A stretch of DNA of 64,000 nt, taken from Myxococcales bacterium 68-20 (GTDB lineage Bacteria; Myxococcota_A; Polyangia; Polyangiales; Polyangiaceae). The number at the start of each line of letters is the position of its first letter. Positions within the stretch are counted from its first letter, which is position 1. The notes beneath the pieces were generated by a model. It saw only the letters and a list, made by a program, of their open reading frames with translations. It searched no databases and was not told where the DNA came from. Below, piece by piece: positions 25,392 to 34,518 of this stretch. A program made the position numbers and the translations under genes. The stretch is from contig MKVQ01000005.1 of assembly GCA_001899635.1 (NCBI GenBank), positions 248,001-312,000 of the forward strand, given 5' to 3'.

Positions 25392-26503
25392 CCACTCTGA
25401 TCGACGGCATGCCGACATCGAAGAAGCACCGGGGGAAAGGCAAGCGGAGCGGCGGCGAAGTCATTCACGTCGCGTTCGGGCCAGGGGGAGGTCGCATCCA
25501 CCACGCGGACGCTCCGAGGCCCGGAGCCACCGGCCACGCGGCCCGTACGAACGGGACGGCGAGCCGCCCCAACGGCAAGGCGACGTCCTCGGTCGACGAT
25601 CATTCCCACGCCCTGCCTCCGCCGAGCATCGGCGAGCCGGTGACGGATGTCTTCTCGCCACGCGAGGTCGCGAAGCTCCTCGGCCTCACGGTCGGGCGTC
25701 TTCGGAGCCTCGACAAGTCGCATGTCGTCTCGCCGAGCGCGATGCGCCGAGGCCGCCGCGCGTACACGTTCCAGGATCTGATCGCCCTTCGAGCGACGCA
25801 CGGGCTGCTCGAGCAGCAGATCCGCCTGAAGGACGTCGTCCAGGCGATCGGCGCGCTCCGTCGCGCTCTCCCCCGCGTGACGCGTCCGCTCCAGGAGCTC
25901 CGCATCGTCTCCGACGGCCGCAAGGTGGTCGTCCAGGCGGAGGACGGCGTCTTCGAGCCGATCAGCGGGCAGATGGTGCTCGACTTCCGCGTCGACCACC
26001 TGCGCGACGACATCGTCCGTGTGCTCCGCCACGAGCCGAACGGCTCACGCGCGCGCTCGGCCTACGATCTCTACATGCGCGCGAGCGGGCTCGACGAGGA
26101 CCCCGCGACGTACGACGAGGCCGAGGAGCTCTACAAGCGAGCCACCGAGCTCGATCCGCAGCTCGCCATCGCCTACACGAATCTCGGGAACATCCGCTTC
26201 CGTCGGGGCGACGAGGCTGGCGCCGAGCAGCTCTATCGGAGGGCCCTCGAGATCGACGAGCGCCAGCCCGAGGCGCACTACAACCTCGGCTACGTGATGC
26301 TCGAGCGGGGCTACGCATCACGCGCGGTCACCTACTTCGAGGCCGCCATCAAGACGGACCCGCGCTTCGCCGACGCCCATTTCAACCTGGCGATGGCGTA
26401 CGAGGCCCTCGCCGACAAGGCGCGCGCGCGCGTCCACTGGAAGCGGTACCTCGAGCTCGAGCCGACCGGCACCTGGGCCGACATCGCGCGCGACCATCTC
26501 TGA
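25388..26503 (+). CDS. MerR-type DNA-binding protein with C-terminal TPR repeats
   Basis: A 371-aa protein. The first ~85 residues are basic, Gly-rich and disordered. A MerR-type winged helix follows near 86-150 (FSPREVAKLLGLTVGRLRSLDKSHVVSPS...AYTFQDLIALRATHGLLEQQIRLKDVVQAI). A middle domain comes next, then three to four TPRs from ~240 (AEELYKRATELDPQLAIAYTNLGNIRFRRGDEAGAEQLYRRAL). A MerR reading head on a TPR scaffold is an unusual transcription factor, more common in Myxococcota than elsewhere (recollection). It is translationally coupled to the small upstream gene. Target unknown. Confidence 0.88.
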   Translation: MTTLIDGMPTSKKHRGKGKRSGGEVIHVAFGPGGGRIHHADAPRPGATGHAARTNGTASRPNGKATSSVDDHSHALPPPSIGEPVTDVFSPREVAKLLGLTVGRLRSLDKSHVVSPSAMRRGRRAYTFQDLIALRATHGLLEQQIRLKDVVQAIGALRRALPRVTRPLQELRIVSDGRKVVVQAEDGVFEPISGQMVLDFRVDHLRDDIVRVLRHEPNGSRARSAYDLYMRASGLDEDPATYDEAEELYKRATELDPQLAIAYTNLGNIRFRRGDEAGAEQLYRRALEIDERQPEAHYNLGYVMLERGYASRAVTYFEAAIKTDPRFADAHFNLAMAYEALADKARARVHWKRYLELEPTGTWADIARDHL

Positions 26504-26618
26504 GTCATCCCGAAGCGGCCGCAGGCCAAAGACAGGCGCTCGTGTGGTGTGATTCCACACGGCGCCGAGAGCCGATCCAGCTCCGCAGCGACGCCGCTTT
26601 TCAGTAGAGTGAGTGCCG

Positions 26619-27401
26619 ATGACTCAGCGCGCACTCCTCGTGATCGCCGACATCGGCGGGTACACGAAGTTCATGCGCGTCCATCGCGTGAACCTCGCGC
26701 ATGCGCAGTACGTCATCGCGCAGCTCCTCGAGGCGCTGATCGACGGCGCCGAGCCTCGCCTGAAGCTCGCCAAGCTCGAAGGCGACGCGGCGTTCTTCTA
26801 CGCGCTCGCCCCCGAGGGAAAGAAGCGCGACGAGGTCGCCTCCCTCGCCGAGATGGTCGCGTCGATCCGGCGGGCGTTCCTCTCACGGAGACTCGAGCTC
26901 GAGACCGATCGCCTCTGCAATTGCGACAGCTGCACCCAAGCCGGGCAGCTGAAGCTCAAGTTCGTCGCGCACGTGGGCGAGGTCGCCTTCCAGAAAGTGA
27001 AGCGATACACCGAGCTCGCTGGCGTCGACGTCATCTTCGTCCATCGCCTCCTCAAGAACAGCGTGCCCGTCCCCGAGTACGCGCTCATGAGCGAGGCCGT
27101 GTTCTCGAAGGTCGATGCCTTCTCGACGTTCGGTCGCGAGACGACCGAAGAGCTCGAGGGTCTCGGCAACGTGACGACTTACTACGTCGATCTCACCGAG
27201 GTCGCGCGCGAGCTCACGATCCCGCTCGAGCCGTCGGCGCTCCGCAAGCTGGTCGCCTGGTTCAAGATGACGGTCCGATCGATCCCCTACTTCCTCGGGA
27301 TCAAGAAGTCGTGCGACGGCTTCCGCAACATGGGCGCGGTCGATCCGTCGCTCGCGCTGCCGGGCAGCTCGCTCCCGCCACCCTCGCTCGGGCCGCCCTA
27401 G
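26619..27401 (+). CDS. DUF2652 family protein, cyclase-like fold
   Basis: From MTQRALLVIADIGGYTKFM (26619) the protein is 260 aa. ADIGGYTKF and KLEGDAAFFYA recall the class III nucleotide-cyclase core and fit DUF2652. A Cys cluster, CNCDSC, lies near 100. The C-terminal part (VAWFKMTVRSIPYFLGIKKSCDGFR) may be a lipid-binding or START-like segment. Cyclase activity is not established for this family, and I do not claim it. GTG at 26613 is an alternative start. Stands alone; a strong hairpin follows its stop. Confidence 0.8.
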   Translation: MTQRALLVIADIGGYTKFMRVHRVNLAHAQYVIAQLLEALIDGAEPRLKLAKLEGDAAFFYALAPEGKKRDEVASLAEMVASIRRAFLSRRLELETDRLCNCDSCTQAGQLKLKFVAHVGEVAFQKVKRYTELAGVDVIFVHRLLKNSVPVPEYALMSEAVFSKVDAFSTFGRETTEELEGLGNVTTYYVDLTEVARELTIPLEPSALRKLVAWFKMTVRSIPYFLGIKKSCDGFRNMGAVDPSLALPGSSLPPPSLGPP

Positions 27402-27444
27402 AGTGCCGTTCGGTTGGGCCGTGGCCGCCAGAGACAGAAACAGG

Positions 27445-27502
27445 AAGGCGGGGAGGCGGGAAGGATTTCATTGATCAAAACTCTCTTCCCGTCTTCCGCC
27501 TT
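27445..27502. terminator. Long hairpin between convergent genes
   Basis: AAGGCGGGGAGGCGGGAAG can pair with CTTCCCGTCTTCCGCCTT over ~17 base pairs, around a 21-base AT-rich loop (GATTTCATTGATCAAAACTCT). It lies between the stops of the DUF2652 and nitrilase genes. T-rich sequence on the far side in both directions supports a bidirectional terminator. Confidence 0.75.
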
Positions 27503-27544
27503 GCTGTTGAATCTCTCTCGGTTCGTTTGACGACGGCAGAGACT

Positions 27545-28366
27545 CTAGAGCCGGCGATGCGAGAGGCAGGGCAGTGACGCGCGGACACGGTCTTGCGCCG
27601 CGAAGTCGAGCCGCGCGAGCGCGATCCCCTCACCTTCGCCACACTGGGCCAGCACATCCCCCCACGGATCGACGATGACGCTCTTGCCGTAGGTCGTCCG
27701 CCCACGAGGGTGGCGCCCGTGCTGCGCGGGAGCGAGGACGAAGACCTGGTTCTCGATCGCCCGCGCCCGGAGGAGCACATGCCAGTGGTCCTTGCCGGTC
27801 GTGACCGTGAAGGCGGCGGGCACCGTGACGATGCGAACGCCGGCGCTCACGAGCTTCCGATAGAGCTCCGGAAAACGCACGTCGTAACAGATCGTCATTC
27901 CGAGCTTCGCCTGCGCCTCTGCCGTCGCGACGTCCGCGACCACGGTCTCGCTGCCGGCGAGCGTCGCACCGCTCTCGAGGAGCTTCGTCCCGTCGGGAAG
28001 GTCGACATCGAAGAGATGGATCTTCCGGTAGCGCGCCACGACGGCACCATCGGGGCTGACGAGGAGCGACGTGTTCCAGGGCCGCGCCGCGTCGCCGCTC
28101 GCTTCCGGCATACCGCCGGCGACGAGCCAGACGCGGTGCTGTCGCGCAGCCTCCACGATCGCCGTCGTGATCGGCCCCCTAGCGTCGTCGGCGGTGCTCT
28201 CCGCGATCTCGCGCTTGTGCGCCTCCTCCCCCATGAAGGCGAAGTTCTCGGGGAGCGCGACGATGTCGGCTCCCGCGCCGGCGGCCTCGCCCACAAGCGC
28301 GCGAACGCGCTCCAGGTTCTTCGCCACATCGTCCTGGCTCGACAGCTGAATGATCGCGGCTCGCAT
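27545..28366 (-). CDS. Nitrilase-superfamily C-N hydrolase (Nit1/Nit2-like)
   Basis: Hydrolyses a carbon-nitrogen amide bond with a Glu-Lys-Cys triad. All three are visible: E40 in ALPENFAF, K115 in RYRKIHLFD and C160 in GMTICYDVRFPELYR. The 273-aa length and GMTICYDVRFPELYR fit the Nit branch, which includes deaminated-glutathione amidase and omega-amidase; the substrate here is not resolved. Start at MRAAIIQLSS (28366); the longer track ORF is the shadow of the protease gene opposite. Divergent from that gene by only 24 bases. Confidence 0.92.
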   Translation of the reverse strand: MRAAIIQLSSQDDVAKNLERVRALVGEAAGAGADIVALPENFAFMGEEAHKREIAESTADDARGPITTAIVEAARQHRVWLVAGGMPEASGDAARPWNTSLLVSPDGAVVARYRKIHLFDVDLPDGTKLLESGATLAGSETVVADVATAEAQAKLGMTICYDVRFPELYRKLVSAGVRIVTVPAAFTVTTGKDHWHVLLRARAIENQVFVLAPAQHGRHPRGRTTYGKSVIVDPWGDVLAQCGEGEGIALARLDFAAQDRVRASLPCLSHRRL

Positions 28367-28390
28367 CGTCGATGCTAATACTAGCGCAAG

Positions 28391-29761
28391 GTGGAGGACG
28401 CGATCGTCATCGCGGCAGAGGTCGAAGACGGGACCGGCGTCCTCGCGGACGAGCCCGTCACGACCGCGACGCTGCGAAGCGTGACAACCGGGCGCGGTCG
28501 CGTGGTCCGCATCGTCGGCGGGCCCACGAAGCGCGGCGGCTTCGCCCGCCTCGCCGGTCACGTCGTCCCGATCGCCGGAGCGCGCGTCCGGTTCGATCTC
28601 CGCGAAGACCGGCGCGCGCCCCCTCCGATGTCCCTCCCCGTCGTACGGGGCCCGCAGTGGATGCCGAGCACGCCCGCCGGGACCTGGGACGCGAGCGCGC
28701 TGCCGCTCACCTTCGTCCTCGCGCTTCCGCCGAGCCGTGACCTCGGCAGCGAAGCGGGCAGCGAGCTCGAGGTCGCCGCGCGAACGTGGGGCCGCCCCTC
28801 GTGCACCGCGTTCCGCGCGCGCTTCGGCGGAGAGCGCTCCCTCGTCCCCGGCGACGATGGCGAGAACGGCGTCTTCTTCCACGACACCGCATGGCCCGCC
28901 GAGCTCGAGCCCGGGGCGCTCGCGCAGACGATCCTGCACACCGACGGCGCCGGCAAGCTCCGCGACGCGGACATCCACGTCAACGGCGCGGCGTTCCGCT
29001 TCTCGAACAGCGGCGCGGCCGGCACCCAGGATCTCCGCAGCGTCCTCGTCCACGAGATCGGGCACGCGCTCGGCCTCGGGCACTCCACCGACGCGCGGGC
29101 GACGATGAACGTCGCCGGATCCGGCCTCCGCTGGCGCTCACTGGAGAAGGACGACATCGACGGCGTCTGCGCGCTCTACCCCGGCACCGGCAGCGCCGGC
29201 TGCGACACCGACCCTTGCCCTTCGGGATTTCGCTGCGTCGCGGGCGCGTGCCAGAGAGCGGGCGATCGCGCCGACGTCTGCTCGCCGTGCACGCCCGAGC
29301 TCGGCGCGTGCGAGGCCGCCGGCGACGAAGCACGCTGCGTCGACATCGGCACCGGCACGAACGCCGGACGTGTGTGCGGCCGAGCGTGTGCCCACGACGA
29401 CGACTGCGGAGCTGGATTCGCCTGCCGGGCGACGACCGAGGCAGGCGACCTCCAGTGCGTCTCCCTCGCCGCGTGCCGGAACGGCGCGAACACCTGCACG
29501 ACGGATGCAGATTGCATACATCAGGACTCCGTATGCCGCGACGGCGCCTGCGTCGGCGCGAGCACGACCGGCGCGGGCGCGACCGACGCGGGCGCCGCCG
29601 GCGCCGATGGAGGAACGCAGCCGCTCGCCCCGGAGGGCGGCGCCAGCGGCTGCGATTGCCGAGCGACGCCGCGACCGTCCCGGACGTCGACCTCGGCCAT
29701 CGCGCTCGCACTCGCTGCGCTCGCATCCTGGAAGCGCGCGGCTCGCCGGCGAGTCGAGTAG
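28391..29761 (+). CDS. Matrixin-type zinc metalloprotease with MYXO-CTERM-like tail, signal peptide missing
   Basis: A 456-aa protein. After an N-terminal ~90-residue domain (DAIVIAAEVEDGTGVLADEPVTTATL), the catalytic site VHEIGHALGLGH at ~218 gives the zinc-binding HExxHxxGxxH, with the following Met in TMNVAGSG. Next come Cys-rich repeats (CDTDPCPSGFRCVAGACQ, CGRACAHDDDCGAGFACR) and a tail with CDC, a hydrophobic helix and RRR, resembling MYXO-CTERM. An anchored surface protease should have a Sec signal, but this ORF starts at GTG 28391 with an in-frame TAG 9 bases upstream and no signal. Probably 5'-truncated or rearranged. Confidence 0.75.
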   Translation: MEDAIVIAAEVEDGTGVLADEPVTTATLRSVTTGRGRVVRIVGGPTKRGGFARLAGHVVPIAGARVRFDLREDRRAPPPMSLPVVRGPQWMPSTPAGTWDASALPLTFVLALPPSRDLGSEAGSELEVAARTWGRPSCTAFRARFGGERSLVPGDDGENGVFFHDTAWPAELEPGALAQTILHTDGAGKLRDADIHVNGAAFRFSNSGAAGTQDLRSVLVHEIGHALGLGHSTDARATMNVAGSGLRWRSLEKDDIDGVCALYPGTGSAGCDTDPCPSGFRCVAGACQRAGDRADVCSPCTPELGACEAAGDEARCVDIGTGTNAGRVCGRACAHDDDCGAGFACRATTEAGDLQCVSLAACRNGANTCTTDADCIHQDSVCRDGACVGASTTGAGATDAGAAGADGGTQPLAPEGGASGCDCRATPRPSRTSTSAIALALAALASWKRAARRRVE

Positions 29762-29771
29762 AGTGCCGGCC

Positions 29772-30779
29772 GTGACGAATCTACCTCACGGTCTCGATCT
29801 CTCGACCTTCGATGCGGCTCGAGCGCGGCTCCACGGCCGCATCGTCGACACCGCGCTCGTCCACCTGCAGAGCGGCGTCGTCGCCGAAGGCGGCGGCATC
29901 GACGACCGCGGCGTGACCACGACCCCCGCCCTCGACGATCGGCTACCGCACGACGTGTGGCTGAAGCTCGAGTGCCTCCAGGTCACCGGATCGTTCAAGG
30001 CGCGCGGCGCACTGAACCGTGTCCTCACGCTCCCACGCGAGCGAGCGAAGCGCGGGATCGTCACGGCGTCCGGCGGCAACCACGGGCTCGCGGTCGCCTA
30101 TGCCGGGCGTGCCATCGGAGCACCGACGACGGTCTACCTCCCCGAGCCGACGCCGCCGGCGAAGGCAGCGCGCATCGCGCGCTGGGGCGCGGACGTGATC
30201 CGGGCCGGCGCAGTCTGGGACGACGCACACGCCCGAGCACTCGAGCACGCCGAACGCGAAGGCCTCACGTACATCCATCCGTTCGCCGACCCCGAGGTCG
30301 TCGCCGGCCAGGGAACGATCGCGCTCGAGCTGTTCGACAAGGCGCCCGAGATCGATGCCCTCGTCATCGCGATCGGCGGAGGCGGTCTCATGGCCGGCGT
30401 CGGCGCCGCCGCGCGCCTCCTGCGCCCTGGCATCCGGATCATCGGCGTCGAGCCCGTGGGTGCGCCGACCCTCCACGAGAGCCTCCGCGCCGGCCGCGTG
30501 ATCGAGCTGCCTTCGATCTCGACCAAGGCCGGTACGCTGGCTCCGCGCCGGAGCGATCCCTACACGTTCGAGATCATCCGCGCAGTCGCCGACGAGATCG
30601 TCCTCGTCACCGACGACGAGATGAAGGACGCCGCCCGCTACCTCCTCGCGAACGTGGGGGTCGGCGTCGAGCTCTCCGGCGCAGCCGCGGTCGCGGCCCT
30701 CCTCACGCGGAAGGCGACGGTGGCCGGAGCGAAGCGCCCGTGCGCGCTGGTCTGCGGCACGGGCACCGACGCCTGCTGA
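29772..30779 (+). CDS. Threonine/serine dehydratase, PLP fold type II
   Basis: Deaminates threonine or serine to a 2-oxoacid. PLP lysine is in VTGSFKARGA (K77). The ASGGNHG segment binds the cofactor phosphate region, and the glycine loop is AIGGGGLMAGV. At 335 aa it has no ACT regulatory domain, so it is like catabolic dehydratases or serine racemase rather than feedback-controlled IlvA. A short insert near 38-58 (EGGGIDDRGVTTTP) is unusual. Start is GTG 29772; GTG 29763 is close by. It converges on the acyl-CoA synthetase with 18 bases between. Confidence 0.9.
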   Translation: MTNLPHGLDLSTFDAARARLHGRIVDTALVHLQSGVVAEGGGIDDRGVTTTPALDDRLPHDVWLKLECLQVTGSFKARGALNRVLTLPRERAKRGIVTASGGNHGLAVAYAGRAIGAPTTVYLPEPTPPAKAARIARWGADVIRAGAVWDDAHARALEHAEREGLTYIHPFADPEVVAGQGTIALELFDKAPEIDALVIAIGGGGLMAGVGAAARLLRPGIRIIGVEPVGAPTLHESLRAGRVIELPSISTKAGTLAPRRSDPYTFEIIRAVADEIVLVTDDEMKDAARYLLANVGVGVELSGAAAVAALLTRKATVAGAKRPCALVCGTGTDAC

Positions 30780-30797
30780 CCGCGCCCGAGTACCGAC

Positions 30798-32606
30798 TCA
30801 CTCCGCGCTGGCTTCGGCCTTCTGCGCCTTGTCCTCCGACGCCTTCTCCTTCTTCTTGGAGTAGAGCGCCTCGATCACCGACTGGTACCTCTCGAACACC
30901 TTGCGGCGCTTCACCTTGAGGCTCGGCGTGAGCATTCCGTTGTCGACGGTGAAGTCGTCGGCGATGAGGGCGAAGTCCTTCACGCCCTCGAAGCCCTTGA
31001 ACTTCTCGCCGTAGCGATCGAGCTCCTGCTTGAAGAGCGCGCGCACCTTCGCATTCGCGAGGAGCTTCTCGGGGTCCGACTCGCTGACGCCGTTGTCCTT
31101 GCCCCACTCCTTCACGGCCGCGACGTTCGCGACGATGACCGCCACGTTGTACGGCTTGTTGTCGCCGTGCACCATGACGTTGAGGACGTAAGCGGAGAGC
31201 TTGAGCTGCTCCTCGAGCGGCGTCGGAACGACGTACTTGCCGTTCTCCAGCTTGTACTGCTCCTTGATGCGGCCGGTGATGAAGACGAAGCCGTCCTCGT
31301 CGATGCGGCCCATGTCGCCCGTCTTGAAGCCGCCATCCGGGAGGAGAACGGCGTCGTTCTCTTCCTTGCGGTTGTAGTAGCCCTGCATCACGTTCGGGCC
31401 GTAGACGACGATCTCGCTGTCGTCGGAGATCTTCACCGAGACGCCGGGGATCGGCTTGCCGACGCTGCCGATCTTCCGGTTGTTCGGCCAGTTCGCCGTC
31501 GCGATGGGGCTCGTCTCGGTGAGGCCGTAGCCCTCGTAGACGGTGATCCCGAGGCTGTCGATGAACTCGGCGACCTCGGTGGAGATCGCCGCGCCGCCGC
31601 TGAACGCGTACTTCAGCGCGCCGCCGAAGCGCGCCCTCACCTTGGCGAAGACGACCTTGTCGGTGATCGCGAGGACGAGGCCCTCGCCGAGCGACACCTC
31701 CTCGCCCTTGCGCTGCTTGGCGCGCGTCGCGAGCGATGTCTTCACCATCGCCTGGACGACGCCGGGCTTGGTCGAGATCTGCTTCTGCACCGCGGCATAG
31801 AGCTTGTTGAAGATGCGCGGGACGCTGAAGAGCAGCGTCGGCTTCGTCTCGGCGAGGTTGTCGAGGATCTTCTCGACGCTCTCGGCGATCGCGAGGCTCG
31901 CGCCCATCGAGAGGAGACCATGGAGCTCGACGGTCTGGCCGAACGAGTGCGCCCACGGGAGGAACGAGAGCGACCGATCCATCGACGACATCGGGAAGCA
32001 CTCGTGAATCGCGCTCACGTTGCTCGCGATGTTCCCGTGCGAGAGGATGACCCCCTTCGGGTTGCCGGTCGTCCCGCTCGTGTAGATGAGGCCCGCCGTG
32101 TCCTTCACATCGGGCCGGATCGTCGGGACAGTCGCCTTCGTCGCGGCGAGCGACGCGAAGGAGTGAACCTTGTCCGACGTCTTGGTCGCCGGATCCATGG
32201 AGACGATGTGCTGGAGCGACGGGATCGTGTCGAGGAAGCCCTTGGTCTTCTCGGCGATCGCGTCCGTCGCGGCGATCAGCACCTTGGCCCCGCAGTCCTT
32301 GACGATGAACTCCCAGTCCTTCTGGACCTGCGCCTCGTACATCGGCACGAAGGCCACTCCGAGCCCGAAGCAGGCGTACGCGGCGATCGCCCACTCGGCT
32401 CGGTTGTTCGAGACGATGGCGACGCGATCGCCACGCTCGAGGCCGAGCGAGGCGAGGCCGGCGCGGAAGCCGTCCGTCTTCCTCCCGAACTCGAGGTACG
32501 TCATCCAGGACCACTGCCCACCGCTCTTCGTTCCAAAGAGCGGGTTGTCCGGGAACGTCTTGACGGCGTCCTGGTAGATGTCGACGAGGGTCTGGAATTT
32601 CGCCAT
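30798..32606 (-). CDS. Long-chain acyl-CoA synthetase (AMP-forming)
   Basis: Activates fatty acids to acyl-CoA via acyl-AMP. The 602-aa protein starts at MAKFQTLVDIYQD. It has the ATP/AMP P-loop YTSGTTGNPKG at 175-185, VYEGYGLTETSP and the hinge region KTGDMGRIDEDGFVFITGRIKEQYKL. The layout is the FAA1/ACSL type. The C-terminus ends in a charged Lys/Glu/Ala tail (SKKKEKASEDKAQKAEASAE). Cytoplasmic or membrane-associated. It may feed the acyl-CoA dehydrogenases near 50-52 kb, but the link is only metabolic. Confidence 0.94.
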   Translation of the reverse strand: MAKFQTLVDIYQDAVKTFPDNPLFGTKSGGQWSWMTYLEFGRKTDGFRAGLASLGLERGDRVAIVSNNRAEWAIAAYACFGLGVAFVPMYEAQVQKDWEFIVKDCGAKVLIAATDAIAEKTKGFLDTIPSLQHIVSMDPATKTSDKVHSFASLAATKATVPTIRPDVKDTAGLIYTSGTTGNPKGVILSHGNIASNVSAIHECFPMSSMDRSLSFLPWAHSFGQTVELHGLLSMGASLAIAESVEKILDNLAETKPTLLFSVPRIFNKLYAAVQKQISTKPGVVQAMVKTSLATRAKQRKGEEVSLGEGLVLAITDKVVFAKVRARFGGALKYAFSGGAAISTEVAEFIDSLGITVYEGYGLTETSPIATANWPNNRKIGSVGKPIPGVSVKISDDSEIVVYGPNVMQGYYNRKEENDAVLLPDGGFKTGDMGRIDEDGFVFITGRIKEQYKLENGKYVVPTPLEEQLKLSAYVLNVMVHGDNKPYNVAVIVANVAAVKEWGKDNGVSESDPEKLLANAKVRALFKQELDRYGEKFKGFEGVKDFALIADDFTVDNGMLTPSLKVKRRKVFERYQSVIEALYSKKKEKASEDKAQKAEASAE

Positions 32607-32700
32607 GGCCCCGCAAAGATACCCCCCGCGCAAGGGCGGGGCCAGTCTCCATAGGCGCACAACGGCGCTTTCGACGGGGTCGGCCGACGGCGCCGACCGG

Positions 32701-33129
32701 CTACCGGAGCGTCGCGAGGAAGCGGCCTCCGCCCCGTCCGTTCGCGTTCGGGCTCGCCTCGCAGTCGGCCTTCGCGGATTCGGCGCTGAAGCCGCGCTCG
32801 ACGCCGCGGCGGTAGTACCGCTTCACCTCGCCTTCCGCGACCACGCAGCTGCCGACGGTCCCCTCGGTCGGGCATCTGCTCAGCCGGAAGTCGCCGCCCG
32901 CGCTGCGGCAGAGCGACCGCTCGACGCCGAAGCTACCCGTCGCGGAGGCATAGTCGAAACAGCTCCCCCGCTCGCCGACCGTATCGCAGCTCGCCGGCGC
33001 CCGGACCGCCGCCGACGTGGTCGTCGCCGCTCCGAGCGGCTCTTCCTTCGGCTGCGTGCAGGCGAGCGCCGCGAGCATGGCGATCGTGACGGCGCTGACG
33101 GTCGAGACGCTCCTGACGAACGGGCTCAT
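32701..33129 (-). CDS. Putative lipoprotein, Cys-containing, unknown
   Basis: From MSPFVRSVST (33129) a 142-aa product with signal and lipobox LAALAC at about residue 24. The mature part has paired Cys (SCDTVGERGSCF, RSLCRSAGG, LSRCPTEGTVGSCVV, KADCEAS), suggesting disulfides. No family is recognised, though VGSCVVAEGEVKRYYR is the kind of segment I recall in short myxobacterial lipoproteins. The track start 31 residues earlier is not credible. Confidence 0.75.
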   Translation of the reverse strand: MSPFVRSVSTVSAVTIAMLAALACTQPKEEPLGAATTTSAAVRAPASCDTVGERGSCFDYASATGSFGVERSLCRSAGGDFRLSRCPTEGTVGSCVVAEGEVKRYYRRGVERGFSAESAKADCEASPNANGRGGGRFLATLR

Positions 33130-33250
33130 GGCGGTCTCGTACGGCCCCGGCGGCAAATGCTTCCCAGCCCTCGTCGCGCTGCGGCTCGCGCGCTCGGCGA
33201 CGAGGCGCCTGCCCCTTCCCACTGCAGGCGTCCTTCGTTACGACCACTTC

Positions 33251-34387
33251 ATGAAGGTCACCGTTCTCGGGGCAGGCCTGGTGGGCTCGCCGATGGCTCT
33301 CGACCTCGCGAAGGATCCCGCTTTCGACGTCATCGTCGCCGACCTGCGAGAGGAGCCGCTCGAGCGCCTCGCGCAGAGGGCCCGCGTGACGCCCAGGCGC
33401 GCCGATCTGGCGAAGGCCGACGAGCTCCAGGCGTTGACCCGCGATGCCGACATCGTGCTGTCGGCGGTACCGGGCTTCATGGGCTACCGCACCCTCGAGA
33501 CGCTCCTCGAGATGGGCAAGACCGTCGTCGACATCGCGTTCTTCTCCGAGAACCCGCTCGACCTCGACGCGCTCGCGAAGAAGAACGGCGCCACCGCGAT
33601 CGTCGACATGGGCGTGGGGCCGGGCATGAGCAGCGTCCTGGCCGCGCACGCCCATTCGCAGCTCGATCAGACGACGACGATCCTCACCTACGTCGGTGGC
33701 CTCCCCCGGATCCGCCGCTGGCCATACGAGTACAAGGCCGTCTTCTCCCCGATCGACGTCATCGAGGAGTACACCCGGCCCGCCCGCTACATCGAGAACC
33801 GGCACCTCGTCGTCCGGCCTGCCCTCTCCGACGCCGAGTACCTCGAGTTCCCCGAGGTCGGGACGCTCGAGGCCTTCAACACCGACGGCCTCCGGACGAT
33901 GGCCGTCACGATGAACGTCCCGAACATGAAGGAGAAGACCCTTCGCTACCCGGGCCACATCGAGAAGATGGCGGTCCTGCGCGAGACGGGCTTCTTCAGC
34001 GCCGAGCCGGTCGAGATCGACGGCGCGAAGGTCCGCCCGATCGACCTGACCGCAAAGCTCCTCTTCCCGATGTGGAAGATGGAGCCCGGCGAGGCCGACG
34101 TCACCGTGATGAAGGTCATCATCGAAGGGACGAAGGCCGGCAAGAAGACACGCGTCACCTACGACCTGTTCGACACCTACGACGCCGCCACCGGGATCCA
34201 CTCGATGGCGCGGACGACGGGCTACACGGCGACCGCGGCCGTCCGCATGCTCGCCAGGGGCCTCTTCGCGGAGAAGGGCGTATTCGCGCCGGAGCTCGTC
34301 GGGAGGAACCGGTCGTGCGTCGAGTTCCTGCTGGCCGAGCTCCGGGCGCGCGGGGTCGTCTACAAGGAGACGATCGAGTTCCCCTGA
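33251..34387 (+). CDS. Saccharopine-dehydrogenase-like NAD(P)-dependent oxidoreductase
   Basis: A 378-aa protein with an N-terminal Rossmann motif (KVTVLGAGLVGSPMALDLAK) and the body of the saccharopine dehydrogenase / lysine 6-dehydrogenase group (DMGVGPGMSSVLAAHAH, GGLPRIRRWPYEYKAVFSP, TLRYPGHIEKM). In the lysine-dehydrogenase branch the reaction is oxidative deamination of lysine or a related amino acid; the exact substrate is not readable here. The track ORF begins at 33017, but MKVTVLG at 33251 is the natural start. The next gene, miaB, follows after 131 bases. Confidence 0.88.
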   Translation: MKVTVLGAGLVGSPMALDLAKDPAFDVIVADLREEPLERLAQRARVTPRRADLAKADELQALTRDADIVLSAVPGFMGYRTLETLLEMGKTVVDIAFFSENPLDLDALAKKNGATAIVDMGVGPGMSSVLAAHAHSQLDQTTTILTYVGGLPRIRRWPYEYKAVFSPIDVIEEYTRPARYIENRHLVVRPALSDAEYLEFPEVGTLEAFNTDGLRTMAVTMNVPNMKEKTLRYPGHIEKMAVLRETGFFSAEPVEIDGAKVRPIDLTAKLLFPMWKMEPGEADVTVMKVIIEGTKAGKKTRVTYDLFDTYDAATGIHSMARTTGYTATAAVRMLARGLFAEKGVFAPELVGRNRSCVEFLLAELRARGVVYKETIEFP

Positions 34388-34518
34388 GCCGACTCGCATG
34401 GCCGATCCCCGTTGCTCGGTCCGAGAGCGAGCCCGTCGACCAGCGGGGGGGTGCTGCAGCGGCCTGCACCGTCGAGCGGATCGCCGGCCGCGCCAGCGCG
34501 TGCTATGAGCGGGCCGTT

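Noticed and set aside
32578-34518. Long N-terminal extension of the miaB frame
   Set aside because: It reads through the shadow of the acyl-CoA synthetase and saccharopine-dehydrogenase-like genes; MiaB homology starts at 34519.
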